Shown here piece by piece: positions 1 through 6,410 of a stretch of DNA of 7,096 nt. The notes beneath the pieces are model-generated. The model was not told the DNA's origin. It did no database searches and was given only the letters and a program-made list of their open reading frames with translations. The translations under genes and the position numbers were made by a program. The stretch is taken from NCBI GenBank assembly GCA_949841235.1, contig CATKZA010000087.1, forward strand, positions 1-7,096, given 5' to 3'. The DNA comes from an uncultured Clostridiaceae bacterium. GTDB lineage: Bacteria > Bacillota > Clostridia > Lachnospirales > Lachnospiraceae. Position 1 is the first letter of the stretch; the number at the start of each line of letters is the position of its first letter.

Positions 1-34
1 GTAAAACTATTATTACACATAGAAGGCATAATTC

Positions 35-70
35 GCATTTTTCTGTATTAAGAAATTGCTTGAAAAATGC
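35..70. repeat. 9-bp inverted repeat in the AT-rich leader
   Basis: GCATTTTTC (35-43) is the exact reverse complement of GAAAAATGC (62-70), with an 18-nt loop. It lies about 105 bases before the chosen start of the first gene, in an AT-rich leader (1-176) where I found no convincing -35/-10 pair and no other gene. It could be an operator, a leader hairpin or the weak end of an upstream gene's terminator. The A/T-rich arms make a chance match possible. Confidence 0.35.
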
Positions 71-154
71 AACTTGCACCTTTTTACCATTGAAAAAATG
101 GCAAAGCCTCCCACAAGCTATGATGAACTATGATTCAATCATCCAAACCACCAT

Positions 155-164
155 AAGGAAAGGG
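155..164 (+). promoter_or_regulatory. Ribosome binding site deciding the first gene's start
   Basis: AAGGAAAGGG lies 12 nt ahead of the ATG at 177. It is the best purine-rich site in the leader. The frame stays open upstream to a TTG at 60, and ATGs occur at 120 and 123, but those starts lack a comparable site. The spacing is slightly long, so the assignment is not certain. Confidence 0.5.
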
Positions 165-176
165 TTAATAAGTACA

Positions 177-1466
177 ATGAAGCGATTAATTTCCATATTA
201 AAGACATACTATCACTACATGAAATACAAGCGGTATTTAAAATATAAGAAATACGCCTCCCTGGGACCTGACTACCGCACCGTCAATCTGGAAAAAGAGT
301 ATCTGAGGAATCGGCTGTACCTTCTGTTTCTCCGCATTTTCTATCTCTTCCCCATCAAGAAGAACCGCGTCCTCTTCATGAGTTTTGAGGCTGGAAAATA
401 TGCCTGCAATCCCCGAAGGATTTCTGAATACCTGACGAAGCACTATCCCGGAGAATTTGAAATCATCTGGGCATTTAAAAAGGAAGAGGGATTTGAATGG
501 CTCTTGGAGCAGGGCGTTTCCCGCACCGTGCGCTACGGCTCTGCAAAATTCTACCGGCTGGCCCTCACCTCCCGGGTGTACGTGTACAACATGCGGATTC
601 CGGCCATGATTCCCTTCCGAAAAAAACAGACCACCATCGGCACCGGCCACGGAGGCGGCGCCTACAAGAAACTGCTGCTGAACAATCCCAACATTCGGAG
701 CGCAGAGAGGAAAATCCAGGAACTCAGCGCCTCCCACACGGATATTCTGGTCTCCAGCTGCAAATACTATACGGAATACGTGGTTCGGGGCGCCTTTAAC
801 CACAAGGGAGAGTGCATCGAATGCGGCATGCCGAGAAATGACGAGCTCATCAATAACAATGACCGAAAGATGGCAGACTACATCCGCAATTATTACGATA
901 TCCCCTTGGAGAACAAAATCATTCTCTACGCCCCCACCTACCGAAAGGGCAAGAGGAATATGCCTACGGATTACAACCTGGATGTACGGGGAATCGTGGA
1001 GGCGGCAAAGGAGCGATTTGGCGGCGAATGGACCATCCTCTACCGAATGCACTATTTCATCAAGAAACGGCTGCCGGATGACCTGCATGGGCAGCATATC
1101 ATCGATGTCACGGAATACGGAGACATGCAGCACCTGCTGCTGGCATCAGACATTCTGATTACGGATTACTCCTCCAGCGTGTGGGATTATTCCCTGCTGG
1201 GCAGACCCTGCTTCCTGTATACGGTGGACTTGGACGAGTATCTGGAAAAACAGGGATTCTACGTGGATGTCAGGGACTGGCAGTTCCCCCTGGCGAGAAA
1301 TAACGAAGAACTCGTGAATAATATCCGTAACTTTGACGAGGAGGATCAAAAGGGCGTATCAGGACACCAGAGCCTCTTCGGCAGTTATGAAAAAGGCACG
1401 GCCACGGAAACTTTGGCAAAGCGCATCCACGAAGAATGCTTCGGAAAAAAGGAAGAGTCTTTCTAA
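177..1466 (+). CDS. CDP-glycerol:glycerophosphotransferase family protein (TagF/TagB-like)
   Basis: Likely transfers glycerol-phosphate (or a related polyol-phosphate) from a CDP-activated donor to a membrane-linked glycan or teichoic-acid-type chain on the cytoplasmic face. The 429-residue protein shows the family landmarks in order: GTGHGGGAYKK at about 155-165, matching the region of the first catalytic His; ILYAPTYR at 249-256; RMHYF around H292, matching the second catalytic His region; and DILITDYSSSVWDY at 325-338. A typical C-terminal YLEKQGFYVDV segment follows. The N-terminus (about 8-60) is rich in Lys, Tyr and Leu and probably lies on the membrane; there is no signal peptide. Oddities are GHGGG where many relatives have WHG, and Tyr after the second His where Pro is common. 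I chose ATG 177 because a purine-rich site precedes it and the extra 39 residues from TTG 60 look non-coding. The exact acceptor is unknown; a wall-teichoic or capsular phosphotransferase of the same family would fit equally well. Confidence 0.88.
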   Translation: MKRLISILKTYYHYMKYKRYLKYKKYASLGPDYRTVNLEKEYLRNRLYLLFLRIFYLFPIKKNRVLFMSFEAGKYACNPRRISEYLTKHYPGEFEIIWAFKKEEGFEWLLEQGVSRTVRYGSAKFYRLALTSRVYVYNMRIPAMIPFRKKQTTIGTGHGGGAYKKLLLNNPNIRSAERKIQELSASHTDILVSSCKYYTEYVVRGAFNHKGECIECGMPRNDELINNNDRKMADYIRNYYDIPLENKIILYAPTYRKGKRNMPTDYNLDVRGIVEAAKERFGGEWTILYRMHYFIKKRLPDDLHGQHIIDVTEYGDMQHLLLASDILITDYSSSVWDYSLLGRPCFLYTVDLDEYLEKQGFYVDVRDWQFPLARNNEELVNNIRNFDEEDQKGVSGHQSLFGSYEKGTATETLAKRIHEECFGKKEESF

Positions 1467-1487
1467 AGGCAGCACAAAACGCTGCCT
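1467..1487 (+). other. Short hairpin directly after the glycerophosphotransferase gene
   Basis: AGGCAGC (1467-1473) pairs with GCTGCCT (1481-1487) around a 7-nt loop, starting at the base after the stop codon. No U-run follows, so it is not a classical intrinsic terminator by itself. It may protect the 3' end of the message or form part of the terminator region with the next hairpin. Confidence 0.45.
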
Positions 1488-1510
1488 AAGAAAAACTATG
1501 CTTCCTTTAG

Positions 1511-1551
1511 GAAGAACGCAAAACAACAGCATAAATGCTGTTGCGTTCTTC
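1511..1551 (+). terminator. Long bulged hairpin, possible terminator or attenuator
   Basis: GAAGAACGCAA (1511-1521) pairs fully with TTGCGTTCTTC (1541-1551). After a 5-nt bulge (1522-1526), CAGCA (1527-1531) pairs with TGCTG (1536-1540) around a 4-nt loop. The 3' arm is T-rich, but the bases after it (ACTTTAC) are not a clean U-run, so termination would be partial. A small competing hairpin, CTTCC/GGAAG at 1501-1514, shares bases with the lower stem and could act as an alternative fold. It may lower read-through from the first gene into the pyruvyl transferase gene. Confidence 0.4.
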
Positions 1552-1602
1552 ACTTTACAAAACCAAAAGGTGAAAAGTCCGAAATGAATAATAAGGGGAG
1601 AA

Positions 1603-1626
1603 GAGTGAAAAATAAATTTTTCACTC
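1603..1626. repeat. Perfect 11-bp palindrome
   Basis: GAGTGAAAAAT (1603-1613) and ATTTTTCACTC (1616-1626) are exact reverse complements separated by AA. The near-symmetric site could be an operator for a dimeric regulator, a bidirectional hairpin, or the end of a small mobile repeat. It abuts repeat element copy A, which begins one base downstream, but copy B at 6344 has no such palindrome beside it. Confidence 0.5.
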
Positions 1627-1627
1627 G

Positions 1628-1688
1628 GCAAGTTTGTGACTGCGCGTTGCTTGCACAAACGTTGCTTTATGCGCAAAAAGCAGCGCAG
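1628..1688 (+). repeat. Intergenic repeat element, copy A (structured, pseudoknot-capable)
   Basis: This segment resembles 6344-6396 in the second gap. The first 18 bases of each copy match at 16 positions, and CACAAAC, AAAGCAG and GCAG blocks follow in the same order. Stem 1 pairs 1628-1638 with 1654-1665 (GTTTGTG/CACAAAC, then GCAA/TTGC with one bulged base). Its loop contains CTGCGC (1640-1645), which is complementary to GCGCAG (1683-1688), giving an H-type pseudoknot. A competing hairpin (1660-1668 with 1677-1685, 9 pairs including one G-U) would exclude both. A purine-rich ribosome site and ATG follow 17 nt after the element. It could be a cis-acting RNA leader or a dispersed repeat; its function is unknown. 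Confidence 0.6.
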
Positions 1689-1705
1689 AAGAGATGAGGT
1701 AAAAT

Positions 1706-2824
1706 ATGAAAGTAGGCATTATTAGCATCAACAAATATTCAAAGCACCTGAACTATGGGGCGGCACTGCATTCCTATGCCTTCCAGCACTATTTGGACAT
1801 GCACGGCATCGACAATGTCATTATCGACTATCTGCCCCGCTTTATGAAATCTTACAATATGAAATACCCGGTGATCGCCAGACAGCCGAAGGAGCAGTTC
1901 CGCCGCTCCCTGTTCTGGCTGGGAAATTTTTTCCCAAATATCGTCAAATACACCAAGTTCATGAAGATTTTTGAAGAACATTACCGCTCCACCAGACAGT
2001 ATACGGAAAAGCAGCTGAAGAAAGCGAAGCTGGATTTCGACACCATCGTCTGCGAGAGCGACGTGATCTGGAGCCCCCACAGCACCCAGGGCTTTGACAA
2101 TGGCTTCTTCTGCAACCTGCCCTCCATGCAGGATAAAAATAAGATTTCCTACGCCGCCTGCATCGGATACACCAAATTTTCCGAGAAGCGCCAGGCAAAA
2201 TTCCGGGAACTATTGAAGAACTTTGATTCCATCTCCGTGCGGGAGGTGCAGGGGACGGAATTTACCCAGCAATTCACAGACAAGAAGGTATACAATGTGC
2301 TAGACCCCACCCTGCTCCTGGATGCAAAAGATTACCAGGACATCATCCCCCCGCCGAAGGAGCAGGGATACGTGCTGGTATACAACTGCCTGAAAAATAA
2401 TAAGAAAATGGTGCGGGATGCCAAGAAAGCCGCAAAGCAGTTGGGATTGAAAGTGATCGAGGTCAGCGTGTACTACGGCAACTTCTATCTGGACAAGGTA
2501 AAGATTTCCGCCGGCATCGAAGAGTTCTTAGGATACTTCCAGAATGCCAGCTACGTCTTCACCAACGCCTTCCACGGCGTATGCTTTTCGCTGATCTTCA
2601 AAAAGGACTTCTACACCTATGCCAGAGGAACGAAGGACTCCCGGGTGACCAGCCTACTGCACCTAATGGATTTGGATGACAAGTTCCTACAGAATGACCA
2701 GGACCTTCCCGCCATCACATCCATCGATTACGACAAGGTCTATGAACACCTGAACCGGGAGCGGAAGGCCTCCCAGGAATTCCTATTCCAGGCACTCCAT
2801 AAAAAAGGTGCGAAGTCTTTCTAG
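1706..2824 (+). CDS. Polysaccharide pyruvyl transferase family protein
   Basis: Probably transfers a pyruvate ketal from phosphoenolpyruvate to a sugar of the growing glycan in the cytoplasm, adding negative charge. The 372-residue length and motif order fit the PF04230 family (CsaB, WcaK and relatives). NYGAALHSYAF at 16-26 is the usual N-terminal N-x-G segment; CESDVIWSP at 116-124 matches the family G-S-D-x-x-W site; SISVRE at 176-180 and VLDPTLLL at 198-205 follow; and TNAFHGVCFSLIFKKDF at about 286-302 holds the conserved FHG with H290. DSRVTSLLHLMDL near 311-323 is the usual C-terminal segment. No signal peptide or membrane helix is visible. GATGAGGT (1693-1700) supports the ATG. The gene follows a 239-bp structured gap and lies 47 bp ahead of the GT2 gene, so it may head its own transcript with the later genes. 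Some members of this family are pyruvyl transferases only by name, so the substrate is not assured. Confidence 0.85.
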   Translation: MKVGIISINKYSKHLNYGAALHSYAFQHYLDMHGIDNVIIDYLPRFMKSYNMKYPVIARQPKEQFRRSLFWLGNFFPNIVKYTKFMKIFEEHYRSTRQYTEKQLKKAKLDFDTIVCESDVIWSPHSTQGFDNGFFCNLPSMQDKNKISYAACIGYTKFSEKRQAKFRELLKNFDSISVREVQGTEFTQQFTDKKVYNVLDPTLLLDAKDYQDIIPPPKEQGYVLVYNCLKNNKKMVRDAKKAAKQLGLKVIEVSVYYGNFYLDKVKISAGIEEFLGYFQNASYVFTNAFHGVCFSLIFKKDFYTYARGTKDSRVTSLLHLMDLDDKFLQNDQDLPAITSIDYDKVYEHLNRERKASQEFLFQALHKKGAKSF

Positions 2825-2871
2825 GCTGCTGTTAATCATAACTATATAAGGTAAAGAGGGGGAATGCAAAA

Positions 2872-4779
2872 ATGAAAAAGACACCTAAAATTTCCGTAAT
2901 CATGCCCATGTACAATGCAGAAAAGTACATCAGGGCCGCACTGGATTCCATCCTGGACCAGACATTCCATTCCTATGAGATTCTGATCATCAATGATGGC
3001 TCCACGGATAATTCCCTATCCATCGCAGAAGAATACTGCCAAAAACACCCGGACAAAATCCAGGTTATTTCCCAAGAAAATGCCGGTGCAGGCGCCGCCA
3101 GAAATCTGGGAGTGAAAAAAGCCTCCGGCAGCTACGTCCTCTTCATGGATTCCGATGACACGGTGGAGAAGGACATGCTCTCCGGACTTTATGCCTCTGC
3201 CATCAGGCATCACAGCGAGGTGGCATTCTGCCCCTTCTACCGCCATGGCCTGCACGAGGAAATCACCATTGAGGGCAGTTTCAATTTCTCGCCGAGAAAG
3301 GTGTATACCGGGGAAGATTTCATCAAAAACTCAGAATACATCATCACCACCTGCACCAAGCTGTACCAGATAGACTTTATCAGGAGATTTGAATTTCCTT
3401 CCTTCTGGTTTGAGGATGTGGCATTGCTTCCGGTGATGATGTCCTATGCAAATAGAATCACCTATGTGCCTTATGCCTACTACCACTATCTCCGGCACGA
3501 CAGTTCCACGGTGTCCAGCGTGTCCAATAAACAGATTTTGGGCAGCGTGGACGCTGTGCGCTATATCAAGGAACATGCCAATCCGGAGATTGTTCAGCAG
3601 ATGGCTCCCTATATCGCCCATCTCCTGCTCTTCATGTGCGTGCGCCGGCCGGCCTTTGCAGACCTGTACGTCAACCTGCTGACGGAATATAAGGGATTTA
3701 TCACGGAAAATACGGACTTCGCCGAGCATCCCCATCTTCAGAATCGGCTGAAATCCTATTTTCAGGAAGACTATGCCATGATTCCCAAGCAGATTTTCTA
3801 TGACCATTTTGGAAAGCAGCCCCTGTCCCCCGCCCAGGAGGAAAATGTCAAGGGCTGGCAGGGTACCTTGGTGGAATTTGATGCTAAAATCATCTGCCTC
3901 AATGAGGAAAACTGCGACATTGCGGAACATCCATTGGTGGAAAAGGCTTACCAAGAGGGACGCTTCGGTATCGTTGGACAATATTTCAAGTGCAAGCGCC
4001 TGTTGGAGGAGGGTGGAATTGCCCTGTCCACAGATATCAGGGGATACAAGTATATTACCAGGCTCCTCACCCGCGCCCGGGCTTTCTTCGCCTTCTACGA
4101 CGACACTAGCATCTCCTCCCATATCTATGCGTCAGTTCCGGGGGAGCCTATCATCAGGGATGCCTTCGGGCTTCTGCAAGATCACCTGGCAGAGCCCCAG
4201 GGCATGTCTGCCGCCCTGTCGGAATTGCTCCTCCAAAAAAATGGCGCATCCTATTCCTATCAATGGGAGAGCAACTTCAAGTCAAAATATATGAAAATAT
4301 GCCATGGCACCACCCGCATCTACAGCACCAACGTGCTGACCTGGGATTACGGTCTGGGCACCACCATCGCCGCCATTCACAGGGAGCAGCCCCAGCTGGT
4401 GGAAAGGGACGGAGAACGCTGTTGCGAGGTGAACGCATTCTACTACCGCACCCTGCAAAAACTGACCAGAGATTACCTGCTTTACAAGAAGGATCAGGCA
4501 AGGCAGGATGTGTCCAAGCAGAATGTAAAGCTGCAGAAAAAGATTGCCTATTTCCGTGGAAGAGTCGCAGAGCAAACCGAGGAAATGGATGCACAGATTA
4601 AGAGAATGAAGTTGCTAAAGGCAAAGAACACCCACTACCTCTCCCTGATTAACGACTTCAAGAGACGGAAGATGGTATGGCTTGCCTACCGCATCTCCAT
4701 GAAATTCTCCCCGCCAAAGGAGGATGCGCTTCCTGCATTAGCGGAAGAGGCGAATGATGCGGAGCACCCAATACAGTAA
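2872..4779 (+). CDS. GT2 glycosyltransferase fused to a degenerate GT32/OCH1-like domain with a coiled-coil tail
   Basis: Residues 1 to about 230 form a GT-A family 2 glycosyltransferase: ISVIMPMYNAEKYI at 7-20, NDGSTDN at 41-47, FMDSDD at 91-96 (metal and nucleotide-sugar site) and WFEDVALLP at 179-187 with the usual acceptor-site ED. It should add a sugar from a nucleotide donor to a lipid-linked glycan. Residues about 304-510 follow the GT32 (OCH1, Gly_transf_sug) layout: IPKQIFYDHFG at 304-314, GWQ near 328-330, HPLVEKAYQEGRFGIVGQYF at 353-372, LLEEGGIALSTDI at 377-389, and AIH at 501-503. The usual DxD (as in LDTD) is S386-T387-D388, the usual SDY is G369-Q370-Y371, and the nearby Arg is Lys373. 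This half may therefore be inactive or changed in substrate. About 535-605 is charged and likely coiled coil. AGAGGGGGA (2855-2863), 8 nt ahead, fixes the start. The stop lies 21 bp before the membrane-protein gene, so co-transcription is likely. Confidence 0.88.
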   Translation: MKKTPKISVIMPMYNAEKYIRAALDSILDQTFHSYEILIINDGSTDNSLSIAEEYCQKHPDKIQVISQENAGAGAARNLGVKKASGSYVLFMDSDDTVEKDMLSGLYASAIRHHSEVAFCPFYRHGLHEEITIEGSFNFSPRKVYTGEDFIKNSEYIITTCTKLYQIDFIRRFEFPSFWFEDVALLPVMMSYANRITYVPYAYYHYLRHDSSTVSSVSNKQILGSVDAVRYIKEHANPEIVQQMAPYIAHLLLFMCVRRPAFADLYVNLLTEYKGFITENTDFAEHPHLQNRLKSYFQEDYAMIPKQIFYDHFGKQPLSPAQEENVKGWQGTLVEFDAKIICLNEENCDIAEHPLVEKAYQEGRFGIVGQYFKCKRLLEEGGIALSTDIRGYKYITRLLTRARAFFAFYDDTSISSHIYASVPGEPIIRDAFGLLQDHLAEPQGMSAALSELLLQKNGASYSYQWESNFKSKYMKICHGTTRIYSTNVLTWDYGLGTTIAAIHREQPQLVERDGERCCEVNAFYYRTLQKLTRDYLLYKKDQARQDVSKQNVKLQKKIAYFRGRVAEQTEEMDAQIKRMKLLKAKNTHYLSLINDFKRRKMVWLAYRISMKFSPPKEDALPALAEEANDAEHPIQ

Positions 4780-4800
4780 AAAAGCAGAAAGAGGAGAGAC

Positions 4801-6327
4801 ATGAACGAAAAAATATTAAGACCAATGAGATATGGGCTGTGCTTCTTGCTGACCGCAGTTCTCTGCTGGCTATTTCCCTATTCTGGCGATGATTGGGCAT
4901 GGGGAAGCGAAATAGGCATGGAACGCCTTCATGTCTGGTTTGACAACTATAATGGACGGTATGTGGGCAACCTGATTGAAATGGCTATGACCCGCTCAAA
5001 CCATGCCAAAACACTTATCATGGCATTTTGCCTGACCGGAATCATTTACCTTGCGGAACGCATCATCAAGAAGAAATGGGCATTTTATATCTCCTGCCTT
5101 GCCCTTCTGCTCCTGCCAAGGCCAATCCTGCGCCAGGCAATCGTCTGGTCGGCAGGATACTCGAATTACGTGGTTTCCATATTCCTCACTTTGATTTTCA
5201 TAGCCTTTCTCTATCCCATATTCGAGAAGGATGCTCCAAAGGATAAATTATGGCACTCCCTTCCCTTGCTTGGACTGGGCTTTGCCAGCGCATTGATTGT
5301 AGAACATATGACGATATATAACGTTGTCCTGGCTGTCGGAACGATTCTATACACCATTGTGGCCCATCGGAAAATCCTCCTCTCCCATGTGTCCTATCTC
5401 CTGGGATCCGCTGCCGGCACCGCATACATGTTTTCCAACCAGGCATACCATTCCATTGCAAACAATCAAGATGAATACCGCCAGGTAGCTCAGGACGGAA
5501 TCATCGGCCAATCCATCCAAAACTATGTGCAGATCATCGCAAAGCATCTCTGCCTGAATAACATCTGGCTCAACCTGGCAATCCTGATTGCATGCATTCT
5601 CCTGTTTCGGCAATGCATTCCCCTGTGGAATGCAAAGGCACAGCGCATTACGGCAAAAGCCTGCCTGGCTGTTTTGGCATTTTATAATATCTGGGCTTTT
5701 TTATCTTCCTCCGGCATTGGCGACAATGTCAAAAGGGAACCGTTGCTGTATGCAGAAGCAGTGCTAAGCATTCTCTATCTTATAGCATGCATTGTCTTTT
5801 CCGCCCTGGTGGGCATAAAGAAAAATTGCCTGTGGAAGATGCTTTTCTGGAATGGGAGCATCCTCTGCATCACCGCTCCGCTCCTCTTTGTGAATCCCAT
5901 AGGAGAAAGATGCTTTTTTGCCACCTATATCTTATTCATCTTGCTCCTCCTTGAACTGCTCCATCAATTAGATGCGGAGCAAATCACCGAGATTTTGGAA
6001 GGACGGTCTTTCCGCTTCCTGTGCATCTTAGGCTGTACCGCCGGACTGGCATTCTATTTGAATGTATATTCCTCCATCAGCCAGGCAGATCGCAATAGGC
6101 TGGCATATATCCAAAAAGAGGTTGCCAGTGGTAAAACCAGTGCGGAGATCATTCATCTTCCGTACGAATCCTATATATGGGGTGCCACGCCGGAATACGA
6201 GCCCTGGTTTGAGAGATACAAGCTGTTCCATGGCCTTCCGAAAGACTTGGAAATAAAGACCGTGCTGGAATATAGCGATAAAGATGGCAAAGTAAATTCT
6301 AAGGAAGCCAATGATGAAAATAAATAA
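4801..6327 (+). CDS. Multi-pass membrane protein, DUF6056-like, possible GT-C glycosyltransferase
   Basis: A 508-residue integral membrane protein with about 12 hydrophobic segments, roughly at 8-26, 70-88, 92-108, 118-140, 153-188 (probably two), 193-211, 252-270, 284-302, 316-337, 347-364, 371-388 and 404-422, ending in a soluble tail of about 85 residues. After the first helix comes YSGDDWAWGSEIG (27-39), then NYNGRYVGNLIEMAMTRS (49-66), a signature I associate with DUF6056 proteins of Firmicutes. An acidic pair in the first outside loop is also a hallmark of GT-C enzymes that use lipid-phosphate sugars, so a sugar or side-group transferase acting outside the membrane is a reasonable inference. 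A polymerase or ligase role is also possible. VNPIGERCFFATYILF at 364-379 may be a second conserved site. AGGAGA (4792-4797) supports the ATG. It sits 21 bp after the GT2/GT32 gene and is probably in the same transcript. Enzymatic function is unproven. Confidence 0.75.
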   Translation: MNEKILRPMRYGLCFLLTAVLCWLFPYSGDDWAWGSEIGMERLHVWFDNYNGRYVGNLIEMAMTRSNHAKTLIMAFCLTGIIYLAERIIKKKWAFYISCLALLLLPRPILRQAIVWSAGYSNYVVSIFLTLIFIAFLYPIFEKDAPKDKLWHSLPLLGLGFASALIVEHMTIYNVVLAVGTILYTIVAHRKILLSHVSYLLGSAAGTAYMFSNQAYHSIANNQDEYRQVAQDGIIGQSIQNYVQIIAKHLCLNNIWLNLAILIACILLFRQCIPLWNAKAQRITAKACLAVLAFYNIWAFLSSSGIGDNVKREPLLYAEAVLSILYLIACIVFSALVGIKKNCLWKMLFWNGSILCITAPLLFVNPIGERCFFATYILFILLLLELLHQLDAEQITEILEGRSFRFLCILGCTAGLAFYLNVYSSISQADRNRLAYIQKEVASGKTSAEIIHLPYESYIWGATPEYEPWFERYKLFHGLPKDLEIKTVLEYSDKDGKVNSKEANDENK

Positions 6328-6343
6328 GACCGATGTTGATATT

Positions 6344-6396
6344 GCAATTTTGTGTCTGCGCTGCGGCACAAACATTTGCAGCAGAAAGCAGTGCAG
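6344..6396 (+). repeat. Intergenic repeat element, copy B (structured, pseudoknot-capable)
   Basis: This is the shorter second copy of the element at 1628-1688, starting 16 bp after the membrane-protein stop. GCAA (6344-6347) and TTTGTG (6349-6354) pair with CACAAA (6367-6372) and TTGC (6376-6379). The loop holds CTGCGC (6356-6361), complementary to GTGCAG (6391-6396) with one G-U pair where copy A has G-C, so pairing survives a base change. It lacks about 8 bases present in copy A, mostly in the loop and between the stem and the AAAGCAG block. As in copy A, a purine-rich site (GAGGAAG, 6401-6407) and an ATG (6411) follow within 15 nt. Confidence 0.55.
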
Positions 6397-6410
6397 AAAC
6401 GAGGAAGAAA

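Noticed and set aside
60..176. Upstream TTG start extending the first gene by 39 residues
   Set aside because: There is no ribosome site ahead of TTG 60 and the added residues do not resemble the family. The stretch is AT-rich and holds one arm of an inverted repeat. ATG 177 has a better site.
1..176. Sigma-A-type promoter for the first gene
   Set aside because: TTGAAA (60-65, 90-95), TTGCAC (74-79) and TATGAT (119-124, 129-134) occur, but no pair has 16-18 nt spacing.
237..1133. Long open frame (298 codons) on the minus strand
   Set aside because: It is antisense to the glycerophosphotransferase, whose motifs are clear. It has no recognisable domain, and such frames arise from codon bias in GC-richer genes.
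3331..4122. Open frame of 263 codons on the minus strand
   Set aside because: It lies wholly antisense to the GT2/GT32 gene and shows no recognisable protein family.
4263..4601. Alternative-frame plus-strand ORF inside the GT2/GT32 gene
   Set aside because: Its Arg/His/Gly-rich, low-complexity translation is typical of a shifted reading of a real gene; the main frame is intact here.
6333..6410. Extension of the 34-codon frame upstream through repeat copy B
   Set aside because: The extension would translate the structured repeat from a non-ATG start without a ribosome site. The ATG at 6411 has GAGGAAG just ahead.
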